From the NCBI GenBank assembly GCA_030038645.1, contig JASHSR010000007.1:1-5122 (forward strand): a stretch of 5,122 nt of DNA. Reading direction: 5' to 3'. Within the stretch, counting starts at the first letter, position 1. Each line of letters opens with the position of its first letter. This document shows, in pieces, positions 1-5,122 of the stretch. Made by a program: the position numbers and the translations under genes. The notes below the pieces were generated by a model. It saw only the letters and a program-made list of their open reading frames with translations, had not been told where the DNA came from and searched no databases. Source of the stretch: Gammaproteobacteria bacterium. GTDB lineage: Bacteria > Pseudomonadota > Gammaproteobacteria > Steroidobacterales > Steroidobacteraceae.

Positions 1-2922
1 CAGACCCAGGCGCGCGTGCAGCTCGCCGAGCCGCGCCTGCCCGCGGAGGTCACCCAGCAGGGCATCTCGGTGTTCAAGCAGAGCGCCGCCCAGATCATGG
101 TCATCGCGCTCAAGTCCGACGACGGGCGGCTCGATTCCTGGGCGCTCAACAACATCCTCGCCTCCCAGGTGGTCGATCAGATCACGCGCCTCGACGGCGT
201 CGCCTCCGCCCAGCAGTGGGGCTCGGAATACGCGATGCGCATCTGGCTCAATCCCGACAAGCTGCACGCCTATGGGCTCTCGCCGACCCAGGTGCTCGCG
301 GCGGTCCAGAATCAGAACCTGCAGGTCGCCGCCGGCTCGATCGGCGCCATGCCGGCCGTGCCCGGGCAGCAGCTCTCGCTCACCGTGAGCACGCTCGGCC
401 GCTTCACCTCGCCCGAGCAGTTCGAGAACATCATCGTCCGAGCGGACTCGAACGGCACGACCGTGCGCGTGAGGGACGTGGCGAGCGTGCAGCTCGCGCC
501 CTACCAGTTCGGGCACGATCTACGCATCGGCGACAGCTCCATCGCTGGGTTCAGCATCAACGCGCTCCCCGGCGCCAATGCGCTCCAGGTCGAGCGGGAA
601 GTGAAGGCGCGCATGGCCCAGCTTGCGCCCTCCTTTCCACCGGGCGTCTCGTGGTTCATCCCGCTCGATACCGCGCAGTTCATCACCATCTCCATCCGCG
701 AGGTCGTCCTCACGCTCGCCGGAGCGGTGGTCCTCGTCTTCGTCACCATGCTGATCTTCCTGCAGAGCTTCCGCGCGACGCTCATCCCGGCGCTCGTGAT
801 TCCGGTCGCCCTCATGGGGGCGTTCATCGGCATGTACGTGGTCGGCTTCTCCATCAACATGCTCAGCCTGTTCGGCGTCGCGCTCGCGATCGGCATCGTC
901 GTGGACGATGCGATCGTCGTGATCGAGGCGGCCGAGCGCATCATGCGCGAGGAGGGTCTCGAGCCCCGCGAGGCGACGCGCAAGGCGATGGATCAGATCA
1001 CGGGCGCGATCATCGCGATCACGCTCGTGCTCGCCGCCGTGTTCATTCCGAGCGCGCTGCAGACCGGCAGCGTCGGGGCGATCTATCGCGAGTTCGCGCT
1101 CACGATCTCCATCTCGATGCTGTTCTCGGCGTTCCTCGCGCTCTCGTTCACGCCCGCCCTGTGCGCGACGCTCCTGCGCCCCGCACACCTGAAGCCGAAC
1201 GTCGTCTTTCGCGCGTTCAACCGCGCCTACGAGAGCTCGCTCGGCGCGTACGTGAGGCGAGTGCGGCAGTCGGTCCGCCACACGCCGCGCTGGATGGCCG
1301 CCTTCGCCGTCCTCGTCGCGCTCGGCGTATACCTCTTCATCCGGCTGCCGGGCGGCTTCCTGCCCGAGGAGGATCAGGGCTACATCTATGTGATCGCGCA
1401 GACCGCGCCGGGCTCCACGTTGAGCCGGACCACGGACGTGCTGCGCCAGGTGGCTGATGTGCTGCGCCAGAGCCCCGCCGTCGACCTCGTGATGCGCGTG
1501 AGCGGATGGAGCTTCATCGGCCAGGGAGAGAACGTGGGCGTCGCATTCGTGCGCCTGAAGCCCTGGGGCGAGCGCAAGATGAAGGCCGACGAGTTCGTCC
1601 GCTGGGCCAACTCGAACCTCGGCCGGCAGATACACGACGCCACCGTCTTCGCCGTCAATCTTCCAACCATCCGCTCGCTCGGCAACTTCGGCGGCTTCGA
1701 CTTCTTCCTCGAGGACCGCGCGGGCCTCGGGCACGCGACCCTCGTGCAGGCGCAGAACACGCTCCTGCAGCTGGCGCGGGCGTCCCCGGTGCTCACGAAC
1801 ATCCAGCTCAACAACCTCGCCGACGCCCCGCAGCTGCGCCTCGATGTGGACCGCGTGCAGGCGGAGGCGATGGGGCTTTCCGCGAGCGACATCTACACGG
1901 CCCTGCAGCTCATGCTCGCCCCGGTGTACGCGAACGATTTCTTCTATCAGGGCCGCGTCATGCGGGTCCTGCTGCAGGCGGCTGCGCCCTATCGCATGAC
2001 CCCGGAGGCGCTCAGCCACTTCTACATTCCGAGCACGCTTCCGGCGAGCACTGCCGCCGACCCAGGCACGGCCGCAACGTCCGCCGATACCTTCACCTCC
2101 TCCGGGACTGCCGGGACGCCGACGATCCCGAACATGATCCCGCTCTCGAGCGTGGTCCACCCGCACTGGGAGGTCGCGCCGACGAGCCTTGCGCGCTACG
2201 ACGGCTACTCGGCGGTGGAGATCACGGGCTCCAATGCGCCCGGGTACAGCTCGGGGCAGGCGATGCAGGAGATGGAGCGCATCGTGCGCGGGAGCCTGCC
2301 GCGTGGCATCGGCTTCGACTGGGCGGGCCAGTCGCTGCAGGAGATCGTCTCCGGCGAGCAGGCGCCCGTGCTCTTCGGCCTCTCGATCCTCGTCGTGTAT
2401 CTCGCCCTCGCCGCGCTCTATGAGAGCTGGTCCGTGCCGCTCGCCGTGATGCTGGTCGTCCCGATCGGCGTGCTCGGCGCCATCCTCGCCGCGCACCTGC
2501 GCGGGCTGCCGAACGACGTGTTCTTCAAGGTGGGCCTCATCACGATCATCGGGCTCGCGGCGAAGAACGCGATCCTCATCGTCGAGTACGCCGTGACGCT
2601 GCATTCGAGCGGCCGGACGCTGCACGAGGCGGTCGTCGAGGCTGCGCGGCTGCGATTCCGTCCGATCCTGATGACGTCCTTCGCGTTCATCCTCGGCGTC
2701 ATGCCGCTCGTCGTCTCGATCGGCGCCGGCGCCAACGCGCGCCACGCCATCGGCACCGGCGTCGCGGGCGGGATGCTCACGGCCGCGCTGCTCGGCGTGC
2801 TCTTCGTGCCGGTGTTCTATGTCGCCGTGCGCCGGCTCATGGGCGATCCCATCGACGGGCCGCAACGCGCGCGCGGCGGGCGGCCTCCGGCTCAGGCGCC
2901 GGTGCCCGCGACGCACGAGTGA
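1..2922 (+). CDS. AcrB-like RND (HAE1) efflux transporter, 5'-truncated by the window edge
   Basis: This is the inner-membrane, proton-driven pump subunit of a tripartite RND efflux system, which moves hydrophobic drugs or solvents from periplasm and membrane to an outer-membrane channel. The frame is open from base 1 (QTQARVQLAEPRLP aligns near AcrB residue 106), so about 105 N-terminal residues including TM1 are missing; the GTG at 16 is internal. Visible in order: end of porter PN1, PN2/DN, TM2-TM6 (about 690-1160), TM7 (about 1291-1350), PC1/PC2/DC, TM8-TM12 (about 2350-2830), and a short Pro/Ala/Arg-rich tail. Proton-relay residues are all present: Asp-Asp at 904-909 (AcrB D407/D408), Lys at 2563 (K940), Arg at 2653 (R971), Thr at 2674 (T978). 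Family landmarks include GSEYAMRIW, ALYESW and FILGVMPLV. Oddities: a low-complexity insertion at 2026-2133 and substituted pocket aromatics. Partner adaptor and outer-membrane genes are not in view. AcrB numbering is from memory; substrate is unknown. Confidence 0.96.
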   Translation, partial: QTQARVQLAEPRLPAEVTQQGISVFKQSAAQIMVIALKSDDGRLDSWALNNILASQVVDQITRLDGVASAQQWGSEYAMRIWLNPDKLHAYGLSPTQVLAAVQNQNLQVAAGSIGAMPAVPGQQLSLTVSTLGRFTSPEQFENIIVRADSNGTTVRVRDVASVQLAPYQFGHDLRIGDSSIAGFSINALPGANALQVEREVKARMAQLAPSFPPGVSWFIPLDTAQFITISIREVVLTLAGAVVLVFVTMLIFLQSFRATLIPALVIPVALMGAFIGMYVVGFSINMLSLFGVALAIGIVVDDAIVVIEAAERIMREEGLEPREATRKAMDQITGAIIAITLVLAAVFIPSALQTGSVGAIYREFALTISISMLFSAFLALSFTPALCATLLRPAHLKPNVVFRAFNRAYESSLGAYVRRVRQSVRHTPRWMAAFAVLVALGVYLFIRLPGGFLPEEDQGYIYVIAQTAPGSTLSRTTDVLRQVADVLRQSPAVDLVMRVSGWSFIGQGENVGVAFVRLKPWGERKMKADEFVRWANSNLGRQIHDATVFAVNLPTIRSLGNFGGFDFFLEDRAGLGHATLVQAQNTLLQLARASPVLTNIQLNNLADAPQLRLDVDRVQAEAMGLSASDIYTALQLMLAPVYANDFFYQGRVMRVLLQAAAPYRMTPEALSHFYIPSTLPASTAADPGTAATSADTFTSSGTAGTPTIPNMIPLSSVVHPHWEVAPTSLARYDGYSAVEITGSNAPGYSSGQAMQEMERIVRGSLPRGIGFDWAGQSLQEIVSGEQAPVLFGLSILVVYLALAALYESWSVPLAVMLVVPIGVLGAILAAHLRGLPNDVFFKVGLITIIGLAAKNAILIVEYAVTLHSSGRTLHEAVVEAARLRFRPILMTSFAFILGVMPLVVSIGAGANARHAIGTGVAGGMLTAALLGVLFVPVFYVAVRRLMGDPIDGPQRARGGRPPAQAPVPATHE
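2026..2133 (+). other. Ala/Ser/Thr/Gly-rich insertion within the RND pump's docking (DC) region
   Basis: This in-frame segment encodes 36 residues (starting IPSTLPAST, ending TPTIPN) between SHFY and MIPLSSV. In AcrB the equivalent Tyr-to-Met stretch is only seven residues (VRAADGQ, around D795), so about 29 residues are extra. The insert has only two charged residues, both Asp, and is rich in A, S, T, G and P, as expected of a flexible loop. From the known AcrB fold it should project from the periplasmic funnel near the outer-membrane channel. The placement relies on recalled AcrB sequence rather than a computed alignment. Confidence 0.7.
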
Positions 2923-2923
2923 G

Positions 2924-2952
2924 TTGTCGCGCGGCGCGGACCTGCCGATAAT
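2924..2952 (+). promoter_or_regulatory. Putative sigma70-type promoter for the EthD-GMC pair
   Basis: Just after the pump's stop codon, TTGTCG (2924-2929) matches four of six bases of the -35 consensus. GATAAT (2947-2952) matches five of six of the -10 consensus, and the spacer is exactly 17 bases. Transcription would start near 2959, leaving a leader of about 30 bases before the ATG at 2990. An A/T-rich hexamer stands out in this GC-rich context. It is a sequence match only; the downstream genes could also be read through from the pump. Confidence 0.5.
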
Positions 2953-2989
2953 CGACGCCGTCATCCACCGAACGCGGAGCACCCGACCC

Positions 2990-3304
2990 ATGCGTTGCAT
3001 CACCGTGCTGTATCCGAACAAGGAAGGCGTGCGCTTCGACTTCGACTACTACAAGAGGAAGCATGCGACGCTCATCATGAGGCTCTACGGCAAGGGCATC
3101 GCAAGGTACGAGCTGCGCAAGGGCTTGAGCGGGCCGGATGGCGGCAAGCCGCCGTACGTCGCGACCGTCAATTTCTGGATCGGCGACCAGAAGGCGTTCG
3201 ACGAGGCGCAGGGCCGGCACACCGAGGAGCTCGTCGCGGACGTTCCGAATTTCACGGACGTGATGCCGACCATCCAGATCGACGAGGTCGCGGACCAGCG
3301 GTAG
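2990..3304 (+). CDS. EthD-family small protein (dimeric alpha/beta-barrel fold)
   Basis: This 104-residue cytoplasmic protein is typical in length for the EthD family (often annotated 'EthD family reductase'). The name comes from EthD, which is required for ethyl tert-butyl ether breakdown alongside the EthABC cytochrome P450 system; a reductase activity is not established for the family. Visible hallmarks are ITVLYPN at the N-terminus, FDFDYYKRKH with the conserved His at residue 25 (the family more often has HMPL; here it is HATL), a Gly/Pro-rich loop GLSGPDGGKPPYVA, the FDEAQGRHTEEL helix, and the C-terminal DVPNFTDVMPTIQIDEV strand. The ATG at 2990 is chosen because homology begins there and GGAG (2976-2979) precedes it by ten bases. 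The in-frame ATG at 2819 would overlap the pump by about 100 bases with an Arg-rich, unrelated extension. It lies 67 bases after the pump and 78 before the GMC gene, suggesting joint expression with the latter. The ligand is unknown. Confidence 0.9.
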   Translation: MRCITVLYPNKEGVRFDFDYYKRKHATLIMRLYGKGIARYELRKGLSGPDGGKPPYVATVNFWIGDQKAFDEAQGRHTEELVADVPNFTDVMPTIQIDEVADQR

Positions 3305-3340
3305 AGCCCCGTTCCGCTGCGGAGGTCGTGGGGGTCGCGC

Positions 3341-3379
3341 GGATCGCGCCGGACTCGGCCAGCCCGGGCGGCGCGATCC
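3341..3379. repeat. Perfect 11-bp inverted repeat upstream of the GMC gene start
   Basis: GGATCGCGCCG (3341-3351) and CGGCGCGATCC (3369-3379) are exact reverse complements, separated by 17 bases. The right arm ends three bases before the ATG at 3383 and covers the position where a ribosome-binding site would lie. As RNA it would form a stable GC-rich stem that hides the initiation region; as DNA it could be a two-half-site operator. No T-run follows, so it does not look like an intrinsic terminator. This dyad is the main feature of the 78-base gap between the EthD-like and GMC genes. An isolated GGAGG (3321-3325) in the same gap is too far from the ATG to serve it. Confidence 0.75.
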
Positions 3380-3382
3380 TTC

Positions 3383-5059
3383 ATGGGGGGTACGCCATTG
3401 AGCGGTGCGGGCAGCGCGTATGAGGGCTCGTTCGATTATGTGATCGCCGGCGCCGGGTCGGCGGGCTGCGTGCTCGCGAGCCGGCTCACGGAGCAGCGCG
3501 ACGCGACGGTGCTCGTCCTCGAGGCCGGGGGCCCGCCGCGAGGGCTGTTCGTCGACATGCCGGTCGCGTTCCCGAAGTACGCCTCGTCCCCGAAGCTCAA
3601 CTGGGGCTTCATGAGCGAGCCGGAGCCGGGGCTCAACGGCCGGAGCATCCCGGTGCTGCGCGGCAAGGCGCTCGGAGGCTCCTCCAGCATCAACGGCCTC
3701 GTGTACGCGCGCGGGCACCGGCTGGACTACGACGACTGGCGCGCCCTGGGGCTCGAGGGGTGGGGCTACGCGGACGTGCTACCCTACTTCAAGCGGTCGG
3801 AGCGCAGCTGGCTCGGCGAAGGCCCGTTTCACGGCGGGTCGGGCGAGCTCGAGGTGACCGTGCCTCGAGCGTCGTACGTCCTCACCGACGTGGTCGGGCA
3901 GGCCACGGCCGCGGCGGGCTACCCCGTAACGCCGGATTATCACGGCGAGCGCTCCGAGGGCTTCATGCGGATGGAGATGACGGCGACTCGCCGCGGGCGC
4001 CGCGCGAGCGCCGCGCGCGCGTTCCTGTATCCGGCGATGCGGCGGCCCAACCTCACGGTGCGGACGCATGCGCTCGTTCACCGCGTGCTCGTCGAGCTCG
4101 TCGAGGGCGGACGCGCCGTCGGCATCGAATACCTTCATGCCGGCCAAGTGCGGCGGGTCCGCGCCGAGCGGGAAGTCGTGCTGTCCGGCGGCGTCTACGG
4201 CTCGCCCCAGATGCTGCTGCTCTCGGGCATCGGACCGGCGGCGCAGCTGCGGGCGCACGGCATCGAGCCGGTGCTCGACCTGCCGGGCGTCGGAAAGAAC
4301 CTGATCGAGCACCCTCTCTCGTTCACGCTCAACGCCGCCCGGCCGCGCACATTTCTGTCGCAGCTGCGCGCGGACCGCGCCGTCGTCTCGGTGATTCGCT
4401 GGGCGCTCCTCGGCACGGGGCCCTTCGCGACCAACGCGTGCGCCGGGAATGTCTTCCTGCGCACCGCGCCGGGCCTCGACCGCCCCGACATGCAGCTCAC
4501 CTGCCCCGCTGGAGGCGCGGCGGCGACCCCCGGCGCGCACATCTGGTACCCGAGCTTCAGGCCGCCCGCCCATGCCCTTGCGGTGGCCGTATCCATGATC
4601 CGCGAGGACAGCCGCGGCGAGGTCACGCTGCGCTCGGCGAATCCGGCCGATCCACCGCGCATCCTCTTCAATCTATTCGTCGAGAAAAGCGACGTCGAGC
4701 GGATGATCCGCGGCATTCGCGCCGCCCGCGAGATCTACTCGCAGGAGCCGCTCAAGAGCCTCGTCGTGCGCGAGATCGCGCCGGGCCCCGAATGTGTCTC
4801 CGACGCGCAGCTCGAGGAGTACATCCGCCGCACCGGCGAGATCACGCAGCACCCCGTGGGCACGTGCCGCATGGGTGTCGACGATCGCGGGGTGGTCGAT
4901 GCCGAGCTGAAGGTGCGAGGCCTCGCCGGCCTCAGAGTCGTCGATGCCTCCGTGATGCCGAACGTCCCAGGTGGCAATACCAATGCCCCGACCATCATGG
5001 TCGCCGAGAAGGGGGCAGATTTGATTCGCGGCCGGCGGCTTCCGCCGGCGCCGCAGTAA
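3383..5059 (+). CDS. GMC-family FAD-dependent alcohol oxidoreductase (choline dehydrogenase-like)
   Basis: This complete 558-residue flavoenzyme should oxidise an alcohol to an aldehyde or ketone using bound FAD; no signal peptide is seen, so it is probably cytoplasmic. The FAD-binding fold starts FDYVIAGAGSAG (GxGxxG at residues 23-28), with VLVLEAGG (Glu47 for the ADP-ribose). GMC signature 1 is GKALGGSSSINGLVYARG (94-111) and signature 2 is GVYGSPQMLLLSGIG (270-284). The C-terminal substrate domain holds HPVGTCRMG (His490) and GGNTNAPTIMVAEKGADLI (Asn534), the expected catalytic His/Asn pair. Length matches the family, and overall similarity to E. coli BetA is clear. Ile103 replaces the His that links FAD covalently in choline oxidase, so FAD is probably non-covalent. 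The choline-binding Glu region reads NACAGNVF, with no acid, which argues against choline. The ATG at 3383 gives 16 residues before the fold; the TTG at 3398 is an alternative start. It follows the EthD-like gene and is likely in the same operon. The substrate cannot be named. Confidence 0.95.
   Translation: MGGTPLSGAGSAYEGSFDYVIAGAGSAGCVLASRLTEQRDATVLVLEAGGPPRGLFVDMPVAFPKYASSPKLNWGFMSEPEPGLNGRSIPVLRGKALGGSSSINGLVYARGHRLDYDDWRALGLEGWGYADVLPYFKRSERSWLGEGPFHGGSGELEVTVPRASYVLTDVVGQATAAAGYPVTPDYHGERSEGFMRMEMTATRRGRRASAARAFLYPAMRRPNLTVRTHALVHRVLVELVEGGRAVGIEYLHAGQVRRVRAEREVVLSGGVYGSPQMLLLSGIGPAAQLRAHGIEPVLDLPGVGKNLIEHPLSFTLNAARPRTFLSQLRADRAVVSVIRWALLGTGPFATNACAGNVFLRTAPGLDRPDMQLTCPAGGAAATPGAHIWYPSFRPPAHALAVAVSMIREDSRGEVTLRSANPADPPRILFNLFVEKSDVERMIRGIRAAREIYSQEPLKSLVVREIAPGPECVSDAQLEEYIRRTGEITQHPVGTCRMGVDDRGVVDAELKVRGLAGLRVVDASVMPNVPGGNTNAPTIMVAEKGADLIRGRRLPPAPQ
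3385..3390 (+). promoter_or_regulatory. G6 run, possible ribosome-binding site for an alternative TTG start
   Basis: Six consecutive G bases follow the AT of the ATG at 3383. They lie seven bases before an in-frame TTG at 3398, an acceptable spacing for a purine-rich ribosome-binding site. The ATG itself has no clear Shine-Dalgarno sequence (the bases before it belong to the inverted repeat arm). Starting at 3398 would shorten the protein by five residues and leave eleven before the FAD fold, closer to typical family members. G-only runs are imperfect anti-SD matches, so this is a weak call. Confidence 0.3.
5031..5049 (+). terminator. GC hairpin at the 3' end of the GMC gene, weak terminator candidate
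   Basis: GCCGGCGG (5031-5038) and CCGCCGGC (5042-5049) form a perfect 8-bp stem with a three-base CTT loop inside the last ten codons. The stop codon follows at 5057. No T-run comes after the stem, so classical Rho-independent termination is doubtful. It may only reflect GC-rich codons for Arg-Arg-Leu-Pro-Pro. The remaining bases to 5122 show no promoter, RNA gene or convincing coding start. Confidence 0.25.
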
Positions 5060-5122
5060 TCCCCTCGCGCGCCGGACGGCGTCGGGCACGGTGCAGGGCG
5101 GCCCGTGTCGCGTCGAACTTGG

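Noticed and set aside
216..1457. A 413-codon + strand frame overlapping the pump
   Set aside because: It is an out-of-frame Arg/Ala/His-rich shadow with no motifs, wholly inside the transporter gene.
2946..2954. CGAT-A-ATCG palindrome overlapping the putative -10 element as an operator
   Set aside because: Four-base arms are too short to distinguish from chance.
2819..2989. N-terminal extension of the EthD-like protein from the ATG at 2819
   Set aside because: It overlaps the pump by about 100 bases, encodes an Arg-rich stretch unlike the family, and the ATG at 2990 has its own GGAG and matches the family N-terminus.
520..3021. An 833-codon open frame on the minus strand antisense to the pump
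   Set aside because: Its product is an Arg/Asp/Glu/His-rich string with no recognisable domain, as produced opposite a GC-rich gene with strong third-position bias. The + strand frame encodes an unmistakable RND transporter.
3311..3325. Short TCCGC-T-GCGGA palindrome after the EthD-like stop as a terminator
   Set aside because: A one-base loop cannot form a normal hairpin and no T-run follows.
2837..3718. A 293-codon minus-strand frame spanning the EthD-like gene and both neighbours' ends
   Set aside because: It is low-complexity and Arg/Ala-rich, has no family resemblance, and lies opposite clear coding sequence and the intergenic gaps.
5060..5122. Possible convergent or downstream gene in the last 63 bases
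   Set aside because: All three minus-strand frames stay open into the GMC gene without a stop, and the + strand shows no start with a ribosome-binding site, so nothing can be supported.

Overview
The window is a GC-rich (roughly two thirds G+C or more), densely coded piece of bacterial chromosome or contig with all genes on the + strand. The HAE1-type RND pump and the strong G/C preference at third codon positions suggest a high-GC Gram-negative, most likely a proteobacterium. That is inference from gene content and composition; nothing here fixes the genus.

Layout: positions 1-2922 hold the 3' nine tenths of an AcrB-like inner-membrane multidrug/solvent efflux transporter. Its first ~105 codons, including TM1, lie upstream of the window. 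A 67-base gap follows with a good sigma70-like promoter (TTGTCG, 17 bases, GATAAT). Positions 2990-3304 encode a 104-residue EthD-family alpha/beta-barrel protein. A 78-base gap carries a perfect 11-bp inverted repeat that ends three bases before the next ATG. Positions 3383-5059 encode a complete FAD-dependent GMC oxidoreductase of the choline dehydrogenase/alcohol dehydrogenase type. The last 63 bases show no recognisable gene start or end.

How they may work together: the EthD-like gene and the GMC gene are close, co-directional and probably co-transcribed, so they look like a small catabolic unit acting on an alcohol or related hydrophobic compound. The GMC protein lacks the acidic residue that binds choline's head group in choline oxidase, so a betaine role is unlikely. 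The efflux pump appears to end one transcription unit, and its membrane-fusion and outer-membrane partners are not visible. A link between pump and oxidoreductase (export or tolerance of a substrate) is only suggested by adjacency.

No wholly new system is evident. The points most worth checking are the dyad that would occlude GMC translation initiation, a ~29-residue Ala/Ser/Thr/Gly-rich insertion in the TolC-facing part of the pump, and an altered set of aromatic residues in its drug pocket. No tRNA, rRNA, CRISPR array, insertion sequence or origin was seen.
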